From NCBI GenBank assembly GCA_015146655.1, contig VKHL01000056.1, forward strand, positions 1 to 64,000: DNA of 64,000 nucleotides, given 5' to 3'. The notes beneath the pieces were generated by a model, which worked only from the letters and a program-made list of their open reading frames with translations, had not been told where the DNA came from and did not search any database. The translations under genes were made by a program, and so were the position numbers. Of this stretch, positions 54,792 through 64,000 are shown piece after piece. The number at the start of each line of letters is the position of its first letter. Position 1 is the first letter of the stretch. Source of the stretch: Ochromonas danica. Lineage: Eukaryota > Sar > Chrysophyceae > Chromulinales > Chromulinaceae.

Positions 54792-57700
54792 TCATAGGTC
54801 GGGGTCGTCTTCCAGCTCGCTGGGGCGCAGCAGACCCGGCACAGACGCCATGTATTCCCATTCAGCTTCCTTCTGCATGGCTTGGCGCGCTTCCATTTCC
54901 TCCAGGAAGAGGTCGGAGTTGTCTTCCGAAGCAAATTCTTTGATAGTGACGAGGAAGTCTCGCAAGTGCTGTTTGAAGGTGTTGAGATCGAGAGAGAGAT
55001 CGAAGAGATTGTTCACGAAGGCGACGATCTGGGACTTGGTCAGGTTGGGGAAGGCCTTGGCCAGCAGGCCGGAGACGTGGTCCCTCAAGAAGGTCGCATT
55101 GTCCAGGCCGGGGATGGAGTGCAACGGCGCCGTGACGAGACCTGCTTGTGTCGCGTGGAACAAATGCTTCAGAATGCTGGCTTGCAGCTTGAAGCCCGAC
55201 TTGTGCGAGCGATCTGTCAGCACCGAGAAGACGTCTTGAATCAACGGCAGCATGAAGGCGACGTAAAAAGGCTGAGCGATCTGGGGATTCGAAGAGACAT
55301 TCTGCAAGAGTTCCAGCAATATCTCCAGACCAGTCTCCGATATATTCCTTTCTGTGTGGTTGAACGCCCAGACAATGGAGTCGATGACCAGCTTTTGGTG
55401 ATGCGAGGGAATTGAAAAGAGGCCATAGAAACAGTGTTGGTTGGCTTCTCGTAAGAAGCGGAAGAAGGCAATACGATGCTCGGGGTAGTCTAACATGTTG
55501 GTGGTGATCATCTCCAAGGTTTTCTCGAAAACGGCGTCCATAATGCGGGGAATATCCCCTGAGAGCAGTTCCTTTAGAACAGAAACAGCTGTGGCGAACA
55601 TGCTCAGCACGCCGGCATCGCGTGCAGGGGCAGGAGAGGTTCGATAGTCATTCAACACCTCCGCCATTATGCTGGGCATGAAAGTGGTGGCGAAGACTTC
55701 TGGGCCCTTCGCTCCCATGTCAACATTCTCTGTGCACACCTCCAGGCAAGCAGTGAAGACGCCGAGGATCTCGCTCTTTAACCCGCGCATGGCCTTGTAG
55801 TTCGTCATCCGCACTGCAATAGCACCCTGTGACGCACAAGCGGAAGTGATTTGCTCTCCGTAGAGGCGGTAGAGGTTGAGCATGTCGCTGAAGATGACTG
55901 ACAGTTGGTGCAGATATACTGCTCCAGCCGAGGAGCAAACCTTCGCGTTGATGCGCAGCACTTTGCTCAGCTCTCGGATAGTCTCCACTTGCAAGAGATT
56001 TTGTACATTAACTGATCCCTCGCTCATGCGCACTTTCCAAACATTGTTTTGAAGCTCCATCAGTCGGAGCATAACTTCTTCGCGAGGCAAGAGAATCGCG
56101 GGGCCCTGGTCAGACAGCATGGTGCCCACAGACTCATAGAACGAAACAACCTGGTGAGGCTCCAGGTCTGCTATGTGGCGCTGCAGGTCTCCAATGAGAG
56201 TGAGGATAAACGGCTGCGGATCTTCAGGCTGCGGTGTCATGAACTTACGCTTGCATTTCTGAGCTATCTTGAGGAAAGTGTCACAGGCCATGTCTTGAAC
56301 GCCAGGATGGTGTTCGTGCATGAACTCGAAGAGCTTATTGACAACTGTCTTGAGGAACTTCCAGTGCGCCCGCAAGAAACGCGGATATTGACCAACAATG
56401 TACATGATATTCGAGGCTACGACTGCTTTGTTGTCTTTGCCCTTCTGCTCTTCGCACAGTCGGAGGAGATCTTTGATGACCGTGACGAGGAAGCGCTTCT
56501 CATCGAGCTCGCCCATGGCTCCAGAAATCGATCCTATCGCCCAGCAGAGTGTGTTGAGGCCATTCCACGAGAACATTCCTCCTTCAACTTGCAGGTTAAG
56601 CTTCTCAAGCATGATGGTCTCAGTCTCTTCATAGTTCAGGTTGGTCAGATAGACCATGGTCTCTCGCATTGTCTTGTATTGAGCAATCACTTCCGTATCC
56701 TTCGTCTGCTCGCGCACGATCTCTCCGTTGTCATCCTCAACGATGATCACCTCTTCGGGCTTAGCCATGCGATCAATCATAATGTTACGAAGCAGTCTCA
56801 GCACGCTATCGAAGATGAGGTGCTTTGCACGAGGCTGGCTAGGCGTGTGGAGAGCGGGAAAGCCATTATTGCCGGAAGAAGTCGCCGAGGCCGCGGCCGC
56901 AGAGGAGGAAGACGTCTTGAACTGCACATCCGCCGTATAAAGGTCCTTAGAGAAGTGAGACCAGAACTCTAGACAAGTCTTGAAGATCTCTTCGTCCTCC
57001 ACTTCCGACACTCGCACCATGTAGAAGAGCGCTTCGATGACGATTGCCTCTTGGGCGATGGACCCGTCGGAATTGTCAAAGAAGGGCAAGAAAGACTTCA
57101 AATAGGTGCCAAGAAAGAGAGACAGTCGAGAGATAAAGAGGCAGACCTCATCACTTCCTTCTTCGTACCCTTTCTTCAGATCCACTGAGCGAGGGATGAT
57201 AGTGGCCAGGGCCTGGATGAGGAGAACCAGAAGGTTCTGCACTGCTGGCCGATAGGCGGGAGGGATTTCAGTTGGTGACAAGGAAGCAATCTCCGTTAGA
57301 CAGTCTATTGTCACGACTCTATACTGTGGGACTACAAGAAACTTGGAGATGAGGCCGGCGATGAGGTTGGTCTCGAAGATGTACCCCAGAGGGATCCAAG
57401 ACAGGAAGCGCTGCAAAGTCGTGAGCGTGCTTCTTATAAGAGACACTTTTCGCGATGCATCCAGAATAAACTCGCATAATTGGAAGATCTGAGAAAACTC
57501 TTCGTTCAACGACTCTTTCATCGTGCGCATCTTGCTGAGCGTCATGGTGTCCTTCGAGAAGTCGAACACTTCCTCAGAGAGCAACTGCAGCACCTTCATA
57601 TTGTTCTCACAAAGAGACTCTGAAGTCTTGGAAGAGGCCACAATGTCTGAGATAAAGGTGGGCCAGTTGTGCGGCCAATCCTGCTTGAGGATCTGCACGA

Positions 57701-58076
57701 GCACGAGGTTGAGGCGAGACAGGAAGTCTCGATTGCTTCGCATGCTCTCCTCGCTACCAGCCAGAGCGATGATCTTTGATACGACATATGACCGTATGCC
57801 TTCCCTCTGGTCTTGCGGAATGACCTTCCAGTGAGTGTTGATGGCCTCGGTCAGCACCTGCAGGCCGAAGAAGCGAGTGGCCGGCTGCTTGGAGACCTCC
57901 AGAATAGCGTCGGCTCGCCTCCACATGTCTGGGTGATCTTTCATTCGAACTAAGAACTCATTAGCTGCACTGCGCTGGGGATGGCTGCCATCCATGGCAA
58001 TTAAAACAATTTGATCAAGTAGTTCGCAATCGAAGGGCTGAGAGAAATTCAATAAATGAGTTGCTGCGGCCTCCAT
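54792..58076 (-). CDS. XPO1: Exportin-1 (CRM1)
   Basis: Nuclear export receptor for leucine-rich NES cargo, working with Ran-GTP. 1094 aa in one exon, full family length. N-terminal LLDQIVLIAMDGSHPQR-type importin-beta N domain start, conserved QDWPHNWPTFI, and the NES-groove region GLNTLCWAIGSISGAMGE followed by VASNIMYIVGQYPRFLRAH. Cys511 in TLCWAIG is the residue equivalent to human Cys528, the target of leptomycin B. An Ala/Ser-rich insert (residues about 388-404) is a local feature. C-terminus is acidic (LEDDPDL) as usual. Confidence 0.98.
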   Translation of the reverse strand: MEAAATHLLNFSQPFDCELLDQIVLIAMDGSHPQRSAANEFLVRMKDHPDMWRRADAILEVSKQPATRFFGLQVLTEAINTHWKVIPQDQREGIRSYVVSKIIALAGSEESMRSNRDFLSRLNLVLVQILKQDWPHNWPTFISDIVASSKTSESLCENNMKVLQLLSEEVFDFSKDTMTLSKMRTMKESLNEEFSQIFQLCEFILDASRKVSLIRSTLTTLQRFLSWIPLGYIFETNLIAGLISKFLVVPQYRVVTIDCLTEIASLSPTEIPPAYRPAVQNLLVLLIQALATIIPRSVDLKKGYEEGSDEVCLFISRLSLFLGTYLKSFLPFFDNSDGSIAQEAIVIEALFYMVRVSEVEDEEIFKTCLEFWSHFSKDLYTADVQFKTSSSSAAAASATSSGNNGFPALHTPSQPRAKHLIFDSVLRLLRNIMIDRMAKPEEVIIVEDDNGEIVREQTKDTEVIAQYKTMRETMVYLTNLNYEETETIMLEKLNLQVEGGMFSWNGLNTLCWAIGSISGAMGELDEKRFLVTVIKDLLRLCEEQKGKDNKAVVASNIMYIVGQYPRFLRAHWKFLKTVVNKLFEFMHEHHPGVQDMACDTFLKIAQKCKRKFMTPQPEDPQPFILTLIGDLQRHIADLEPHQVVSFYESVGTMLSDQGPAILLPREEVMLRLMELQNNVWKVRMSEGSVNVQNLLQVETIRELSKVLRINAKVCSSAGAVYLHQLSVIFSDMLNLYRLYGEQITSACASQGAIAVRMTNYKAMRGLKSEILGVFTACLEVCTENVDMGAKGPEVFATTFMPSIMAEVLNDYRTSPAPARDAGVLSMFATAVSVLKELLSGDIPRIMDAVFEKTLEMITTNMLDYPEHRIAFFRFLREANQHCFYGLFSIPSHHQKLVIDSIVWAFNHTERNISETGLEILLELLQNVSSNPQIAQPFYVAFMLPLIQDVFSVLTDRSHKSGFKLQASILKHLFHATQAGLVTAPLHSIPGLDNATFLRDHVSGLLAKAFPNLTKSQIVAFVNNLFDLSLDLNTFKQHLRDFLVTIKEFASEDNSDLFLEEMEARQAMQKEAEWEYMASVPGLLRPSELEDDPDL

Positions 58077-59146
58077 CTTGATTGACTGGATGGACTATCT
58101 AGCAGAACTGCAATGCTGAGAGGAAGAGAGAGTGTGTTCTCGAAAGGTCACAACTATTCCTTTTTGCTGATTTTCTCTGCCACTCAAAAAGTGATACTTG
58201 GACCACGTCAAGATAGCTTGGAAAAAGGAGATAAGATAGAAGAAGAAGAAAGTCTAGACGAGTAGACAATGGTTCTCCTCCTGACGAAGATAGCGAGGTG
58301 ACCAGGAAGTCGAAGAAGTCGAAGAAGGCTAAGGAAGGCCAATGAGTGCAGAGCGAGACAGACAGACAGCAGCGGAGGTGATCGTTAGCACAGCCCCGCC
58401 CCGCCCACACTGCACAGCCAGCACCCACTGCTGACAGACAAACAGTCACTTTCCCGCGCAAGACAAGTCGGTTTCGAAGAAAACCGCGTTTGTTCTGTTC
58501 TCTCAGCAAGTGTGGGAGAGAGGACGTTGTCTGTCTTTCAATTGAAGTGAACAAGCCCCAGAGAGCAGTCGTTCGCACTTCTCAACACGGAATGAGAGCA
58601 ATTTGGGAGTTGAACGTCATATACTCTTCTTAGCTGACCCTTGGCGGCTGAATCTGCTAGTGTGTGCTGATGGCGTGAAATTCTGTTTCGATTCACCTTG
58701 GCCTTCCTGGTGATGGGCCAATCCTATGGTTGATAAAGAAGACCAACTGCTTTGCTGGCGCGAAGATGGCATGCTCTACAAGTCCTTTGTGGGTTAGTTG
58801 TAGAGCATGCAAGATCACATCACCATGCTCCATCCTATCACTCGATAAAGCAGACAACACTCCAATAAGGAATGTGATGGAATCATAACCAAATATTGAA
58901 GACTCACAGCAGCGCTCGATTCCATTCATTTGTCTTTTCCTCTTAACATACAACAAAACCAGTAGTGCAAAAACACTAACTCATCCATAGTTTACAGTCA
59001 TTTCCCAAGAGGTCGCGAGACAGACAGGTTTGTAAAAGCTACCTACACAGGCTAACGATCATCTTCACCAATTGTCTTTACACACAAGCGATCACCAAAA
59101 CTCCCCGTCCACACACTGCGAACTATTTATCATCTATACAGCCCCT
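58077..59146. other. 1.07-kb intergenic region, no gene recognised
   Basis: Lies between the start of exportin-1 and the end of the E2 gene. Includes GAAGTCGAAGAAGTCGAAG near 58309, C-rich sequence near 58400 and a perfect 13-bp hairpin at 58769-58810. Open frames on either strand are short and unlike known proteins. The exportin-1 promoter and 5' UTR must be here. An RNA gene could be hidden, but I see no tRNA or U-snRNA. Confidence 0.5.
58769..58810. repeat. Perfect 13-bp inverted repeat (hairpin)
   Basis: GCATGCTCTACAA (58769-58781) and TTGTAGAGCATGC (58798-58810) are exact reverse complements around a 16-nt loop. Could fold in RNA or bind a dimeric protein; function unknown. Confidence 0.8.
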
Positions 59147-60982
59147 TTAGAGCACCAAAAGTAACCGGCTGGGATCCTCAATCTTATTGGCAATAGACTT
59201 GAGGAAGGTGACAGCCTCTCTTCCATCGATGAGGCGATGGTCATATGTCAAGGCGAGATACATCATTGGCCGAGCTTCGATCTTTCCGTTCACAACAACA
59301 GGTCTCAGCTTGGTGGCATGCATGCCCAAAATTGCGGACTGGGGAGGGTTAATGATAGGAGTACCGAAAAGAGAACCAAAAACACCACCGTTGGAGATGG
59401 TGAAAGTGCCTCCAACCATATCCTCCAAAGCTAAGGTGCCTTCCTTGGCCTTCTTTCCATAGAGGCCAATGGTCTTCTCCACATCGGCGAAATTCATCTT
59501 CTCAGTGTTTCTCAGCACAGGAACAACCAAGCCAGTAGGAGAAGCCACAGCCACGGAAATGTCACAATAATTGTGGTAGACAATTTCCTGAGTGGCATCG
59601 TCGATGACTGCATTAACAGCAGGGATCTCCTGCAGAGCCACAGTAGCAGCGCGTACGAAGGCAGACATAAATCCGAGCTTCACTCCATGGCTCTTCTCAA
59701 AATCTTCCTTGTATTTGTTGCGCATTTCAATAAGATTGGACATGTCAACTTCTTGGAAAGTGGTGAGCATGGCAGCAGTGTTCTGGGACTCCTTCAAGCG
59801 TGCAGCGATACGAGTACGCATGCGAGTCATCTTAACTCTAGTCTCCGTTCGCTCCCCAGTGAAAGTAGGACCAGAGGTGGCAGCTTTCTCCTTCTTAGCT
59901 TCGGTCTTTGCAGGGGCAGCAGCAGCCTTTGCAGGAGCCGCGGCAGCCTTGGGGGCAGCTTGGACGGGAGCGGCAGCTGCAGGCTTCTCCTCCTTAGCGG
60001 CAGCCTTAGGAGCAGCGGGAGCACTGCCGGCGGCGCCTTCCAGGATGACAAAGAGAGGTGCACCAACAGTGACCTCACTTCCCTCAGCGGCCAAAACCTT
60101 GGCCAATACACCCGCATGGGGGCTGCGCACATCAACAGTGACCTTATCCGTTTCAATACTTCCAATGATGTCATCGACGCGGACGGAGGATCCAGGCTGA
60201 ATGTGCCATTGGCTCAAGACACCAGTGGTAATGGATTCACCCATGATAGGGACAGGCACAGTGACCTCCTTTGCGGCAGCAGCAGCGGCAGGGGCGGCAC
60301 TTGCAGCAGGTGAAGCAGCTTCTTCCTTCTTAGCCGCGGGAGCTGCAGAAGCCTTAGCAGCGGTATCCAACTTATACAAAGGAGCGCCAACGTTGATCTC
60401 GCCCTTCGCAGGCACTAATCCCTCCACGAAGACGCCCGCCTTCTTGGCACGGATGTCCATAGTAACCTTATCGGTCTCCACGACAGTAATCACATCATCC
60501 TCCTTGACAGCATCTCCAGGCTCCTTGTTCCAGGAAACAATGACGGCGGATGTGATGGAGTCGCCCAAACTCTCCAAATTCTCAGTAATCACGCCTAATT
60601 AAATCCTCTTATTAGCTGTCATTACTCACAGGATGGACACAAAAGATGTTTCTTACTTGCAACCAAGCGTGTGGCCATGTAGGATCTGGTCTGGGTCATC
60701 AAACTGCGAAATGCAATGCAGACAGCGACCGTCAGAACTTGAAGACAATAGCAGGTAAAATTAGGGGCTAACCTGTTGAAAGAAACTTGACTGCCAATCA
60801 TGTGGGCACGAGGAATCACTACTTGAGCCATACGAGCCATCTAAGTAGGGAAAATCAGGATTTTTCGCCGTTATTCCGAGAACACCCAAGTTCCCATGAA
60901 CAACTTCATCCCTTACCTTGTTGGCTTCACCGCTCACCACTCGGGCAAGTGGGCGAATAGTTCTAACTGATCTTCGGAACAT
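59147..60982 (-). CDS. DLST: 2-oxoglutarate dehydrogenase E2 (dihydrolipoyl succinyltransferase) with two lipoyl domains
   Basis: Core of the mitochondrial TCA-cycle complex that transfers succinyl groups to CoA. Exons 60917-60982, 60773-60840, 60657-60703 and 59147-60594 give 542 aa. Mitochondrial presequence [17 protein letters not shown]. First lipoyl domain from [15 protein letters not shown] with lipoyl-Lys motif [11 protein letters not shown]; second from [16 protein letters not shown] with [11 protein letters not shown]. Ala/Pro/Lys linkers follow with no clear E3-binding domain, then the catalytic domain with [30 protein letters not shown] and [13 protein letters not shown] (catalytic His and Asp). 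Most eukaryotic DLST has one lipoyl domain, so the duplication is unusual. Confidence 0.95.
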
Positions 60983-61738
60983 CCTTCTTTAATGAAAATC
61001 TCCCGGGAGTACCAAGAAGGTCTACTAGCTAGGAATATGAAGAAGAAGACCAGACCAGCGGCGAGGCGGCGAGAGCAGGCCAGGCGATGGAGAGGCGCTG
61101 CTGATTGAAGTGACGGACAAGTTAACGCCGCCATGCAGACAGACGCCCCGCGCCAAAGCACTACACACCACCCTGAAGAATCACGAAAAGAATTCATTGC
61201 CTGCTCTGCGGTCTATAGCAGTAGAAGTAGATTTACAGTACAAGTAGCTGCGTTAGTCTAAAGGACTAGGGCAACCGATGAAACCAAAGGATGTAACACC
61301 CCCTTGCAATTTCAATGGCCATACTTGTAATGTTCTGAATCAAAGATATTTAATACATCAAACCACATGCTACCCCAAGCACAGGGTCTGGATAATCTAT
61401 AGTAGCACTTCTTTCCATGGGTGAAGACACAACTCGTCAACACCCAAAGGCACTTCTGTGGGAAAGCAAACACCAGCAACACTACAAATCTAGTTGCCTT
61501 CTGTTAAATTAGGATATACATATTTATCTCTTTCAAGCTAAAATATAGTCTAATGCCTAAGTATGCTATGCTATACAAGGGAGCCAGAATGGTGCTCTAT
61601 ACCGGATGCTGTCTCTTCTAAAGGAAGATTCTCTCCGCTGAGCTCTTCAATACAATCGCATAATACGTAAAAGTCAGGTATTATTATATTGTTATATGTT
61701 ATTATATTTCATTCGAGTATCTTGATCCATAAATAGAA
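60983..61738. other. Intergenic region upstream of the E2 gene, no gene seen
   Basis: About 750 bp, AT-rich towards 61500-61730 (TATTATATTGTTATATGTTA). It must hold the promoter of the E2 gene and the 3' end of the small secreted-protein gene. A CAAGTTAACG word lies at 61119. No RNA gene recognised. Confidence 0.55.
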
Positions 61739-62060
61739 TTAATAGCAACGAAAGTAGGTGTCGTCGCGGCTGTAAGCGTAGGCTGGAGGAAGGCAGAGGA
61801 AGGCAGGGATGTTGTAGGAATCCGGAAAACTGCCGCCACAATTAGTACCAGGAAAGTTCATGTAAATGACGGAGGATTGCACGCAGTCATACATGGTGGC
61901 ACCGTAGCATTGGTTCAGTCTCATTCTTCAGCAGGTTGGACTTATCGCACTTCGAATTGGGTGGATAGTACGTCACCTCCAAATATTTATAGTCATAGGC
62001 ATGAATAGTGGAGGCAATAGCAAAGAGCATCACACCGAGCAGCACAGTCGACATCATCAT
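61739..62060 (-). CDS. Small secreted Cys-rich protein, apparent frame change
   Basis: The plus-strand sequence CATCATCAT at 62052-62060 gives a minus-strand ATG run opening MMMSTVLLGVMLFAIAS, a clear signal peptide ending TIHA before YDYKYLEV. The frame continues with PPNSKCDKSNLLKNE to about 61925, then closes. A second frame, from about 61925 to 61739, carries NQCYGATMYDC, FPGTNCGGSF and ends FRCY, and reads as the rest of the same Cys-rich protein. Either a small intron (GTACTA...GAAG, 46 bp) joins them, or there is a real or assembly frameshift. Family not recognised. Total about 90-106 residues. Confidence 0.45.
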
Positions 62061-62239
62061 TCACCACTTGTTGGTCTGAACTTGTTGAAAGATCTCTCCC
62101 ACAGACATGCCGCAACACAGCATGTCAAAAAGAGCTTTACAATTCCAAATTTGAGAGTTTTGGTCGCTGCGCTCGACCCCAAACACCAACAAAACAGTCA
62201 AGAGTCAAGACCATTGCTTGAAATTGCTGGAGAGGAGAA

Positions 62240-63574
62240 ATGGACTTTGTTGAGGACGAAGCAGATTCGAGTCTTTCCACTGTGAGCAATCGAGCTCGCA
62301 AGCTGATCAACAAAACCCCCTTTCCTTACATCGAAGCAGTTATCTCTTCCATAGCCAACCAGTGGGATGCTGTAGAGCGTCCAGGCGGAGACATTCTACT
62401 AGCAGTGGCAGAGAATAAACTGTGCGTTGATCTATTGCGCGACAAGCTCTTCAGTACTCTCCAAGAGGACAGCGTGAAGTCACGAAAGGAGGTGATGAAC
62501 TACACCTCCTCCTTTGGCCTGCCCTCCTTCCGCTCTTCGCTCTCCCGCTTCCTGGGAAAACATATTTTCAACGGTCATGTTCCCAACCCTGACCATTTAA
62601 TAGTTGGCGCTGGATGTGTCTCTGGACTGGTCACGCTGAGCCTTTTGCTGTTTGATGACCACGACAGCGTCCTCATCCCGGCACCTTACTACCCCGCCTT
62701 CGACCACGACTTTATGAACTTTGGACACGTCCATGTGCAAGCGATCCATGGAATCCCCTCGGAGCTGCATCCTTTCGGGCAGTTAAGTGTTGACGCGCTA
62801 CAAGCCGCCTATTCCACCGCGCTGGCTGGCCTGCGACCTCCCAAAGCAGTTCTGCTGTCCAACCCTTGCAACCCTCTTGCCAGTCTCTACAGCCAAGAAG
62901 AACTGCTCATGGTTTCAAACTGGTGTCGCGAGAAGAACTTGCACTTGATTATGGACGAGATTTATGCATTATCACTCTTCCCCAATCAGGCAAACACAAC
63001 GAGCAACGAGAAGGACTTTGTTAGCATTGTCACTTTGCTTCAGAATGTCTTGGGAGATCACGTGCATTGGTTATGGAGTTTTAGCAAAGACTTTGGAGGC
63101 AGTGGTCTGCGCGCTGGAGTGCTCTACACTCAAAACAGATCCTTGCTCAAGGCAGCATCCTCCACAAATGATGCCATGATGATGTCCAATCTCACTCAAC
63201 TCGCATTTCAATCAATAATCGATGATGATGAATTTGTTACGAATTATCTTCGCACTAACTCAGAGCGTCTGTTTTCGTCGTATTCTTTGTTGCAGTCGAC
63301 CTTGCAGTCACTGAATGTTCATGTTTTACCCGCCCAAGGTGGAATCTTTGCATTCGCAGATTTTTCTTTGTACTTAGACGAGAATAGCTATGAAGGAGAG
63401 AGAAAGCTATTTGATCATTTGCGCAAGCATGGCGTTATTCTGACTCCCGGAGAGAGTTGTCGCTGTCCCTGCCCTGGTTACTTTCGAATCTGTTATGCCT
63501 TTGTTCAGGAAGGAGGTTTGAAAGAGGGGCTGAGAAGACTTGCGACAGCGCTCGAGGCCGTAAGAACATCCTAA
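62240..63574 (+). CDS. PLP-dependent aminotransferase, ACC-synthase-like (class I/II)
   Basis: 444 aa, single exon. Fold-type I aminotransferase motifs: NYTSSFGLPSFRSSLSRFL, VGAGCVSGLVTL, PAPYYPAFDHDF, LLSNPCNPLASLYS, LIMDEIYALSLF and the PLP Lys in WSFSKDFGGSGLRAGVLY, with RICYAF carrying the substrate Arg. The order and the SKDFGGSG loop resemble 1-aminocyclopropane-1-carboxylate synthase and related alanine-type aminotransferases. True ACC synthesis cannot be claimed. Head-to-head with the small secreted protein (179 bp). Confidence 0.85.
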   Translation: MDFVEDEADSSLSTVSNRARKLINKTPFPYIEAVISSIANQWDAVERPGGDILLAVAENKLCVDLLRDKLFSTLQEDSVKSRKEVMNYTSSFGLPSFRSSLSRFLGKHIFNGHVPNPDHLIVGAGCVSGLVTLSLLLFDDHDSVLIPAPYYPAFDHDFMNFGHVHVQAIHGIPSELHPFGQLSVDALQAAYSTALAGLRPPKAVLLSNPCNPLASLYSQEELLMVSNWCREKNLHLIMDEIYALSLFPNQANTTSNEKDFVSIVTLLQNVLGDHVHWLWSFSKDFGGSGLRAGVLYTQNRSLLKAASSTNDAMMMSNLTQLAFQSIIDDDEFVTNYLRTNSERLFSSYSLLQSTLQSLNVHVLPAQGGIFAFADFSLYLDENSYEGERKLFDHLRKHGVILTPGESCRCPCPGYFRICYAFVQEGGLKEGLRRLATALEAVRTS

Positions 63575-63791
63575 TTTGTGGGTATAGTAGAAACCGTATT
63601 GCGTGTTTGTAAAGCGTAGCAATGCACGAATTGGCGAAATTCACAATTTAAATCACAGAAGAACCAAGCAGAAGTACAAACATTTAGCAGACCCGATCTA
63701 ATTCCTCCTCCTCTTCCCTTTACACAACCATTACCAATAAGCAGCACCCCATGACCCCACGTCTTGCTCTTCTTCTATATGCGTTGAGCTT

Positions 63792-64000
63792 CTATTTCTC
63801 GTTGTTGAGCACGACAGCAGAGAGTTTGACATTCCTGGCAATCTGCTCTTGTTGCTTAGCCAGCTGCTTGCTCAAGACATACTCACGCTTGCGATTGTCT
63901 TCGCGCATTTGTTCGACTTGTTGCAACTTGCGATCATACTCCGCGAATTGGTTCTCTTGCATTTCGGCGATTTTGGCTTCTTCTGACTGGATCAAATCCA
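63792..64000 (-). CDS. C-terminal end of a coiled-coil protein, runs off the right edge
   Basis: The last about 69 residues are visible (SEEAKIAEMQENQFAEYD ... VLNNEK), rich in Glu, Gln, Lys and Arg with heptad-like spacing. The frame is open to the window edge. This could be a flagellar or cytoskeletal coiled coil, but no family can be named. Confidence 0.6.
   Translation of the reverse strand, partial: DLIQSEEAKIAEMQENQFAEYDRKLQQVEQMREDNRKREYVLSKQLAKQQEQIARNVKLSAVVLNNEK

Noticed and set aside
56049-56972. 307-codon plus-strand frame opposite exportin-1
   Set aside because: Antisense of a strongly conserved gene; no family motif and no own promoter context.
58693-58956. 87-codon minus-strand frame in the long gap before the E2 gene
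   Set aside because: Spans the 13-bp hairpin and shows no family signature; likely chance.

Overview
The window looks like nuclear DNA of a flagellated, photosynthetic stramenopile (ochrophyte alga). Four lines of evidence support this. (1) Genes are dense and mostly broken by short GT-AG introns of about 45-120 bp. (2) Several proteins for plastid pathways (IspE, 3-dehydroquinate synthase, Cpn60, a DUF1118-like protein) begin with a hydrophobic signal peptide followed by a transit-like stretch. In DHQ synthase and Cpn60 the predicted cleavage site is A^F, as in the ASAFAP motif of secondary red plastids. (3) Three large secreted EGF-like proteins resemble the SIG/Ocm family linked to stramenopile mastigonemes (flagellar hairs). 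(4) Ordinary eukaryotic genes are present: exportin-1, dyskerin, membralin, p47, Mis18, COX16 and dolichol kinase. No species is claimed.

Layout. 1-7.7 kb is a repeat-rich accessory island. It holds two copies of a Crinkler/RHS-like (CR) P-loop NTPase-nuclease gene on a 2147-bp direct repeat, each followed by a Tc1/mariner transposase fragment. It also holds nested inverted repeats, a short dispersed repeat (R), and a 1064-bp hAT element with matching terminal inverted repeats and an 8-bp target duplication inside the second R copy. 7.7-18.8 kb: organellar AsnRS, a METTL21-like methyltransferase, dyskerin, tRNA-Gln(CUG), a plastid DUF1118-like protein, p47, a type II membrane protein, a FYVE-SYLF protein and an alpha/beta hydrolase. 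19-24 kb: a head-to-head pair of EGF-like mastigoneme-type genes whose 5' parts form a 678-bp inverted repeat. 24-41 kb: IspE and DHQ synthase (divergent), a GPT2/SCT1-type acyltransferase, a MANF-like secreted protein, a hybrid histidine kinase, a PLP homeostasis protein, a GT77-like glycosyltransferase, a TOG/CLASP-type protein and membralin. 41-54.5 kb: COX16, a third mastigoneme-type gene (ten exons), Mis18, plastid Cpn60, three surface-glycan type enzymes, dolichol kinase and a membrane thioredoxin. 54.8-64 kb: exportin-1, a 2-oxoglutarate dehydrogenase E2 with two lipoyl domains, a small secreted Cys-rich protein, an ACC-synthase-like aminotransferase and the 3' end of a coiled-coil gene.

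How it fits together. Many neighbours are head-to-head with 66-320 bp between start codons, so shared bidirectional promoters are probably common. A TTAAGTTAA/TTAACTTAA element recurs in these gaps. Two themes recur: plastid metabolism and folding (IspE, DHQS, Cpn60, DUF1118-like), and secretory or surface glycoproteins (three mastigoneme-type proteins, four glycan enzymes, dolichol kinase). Exon boundaries were set by hand from splice sites, reading phase and family similarity; no search or alignment tool was run.
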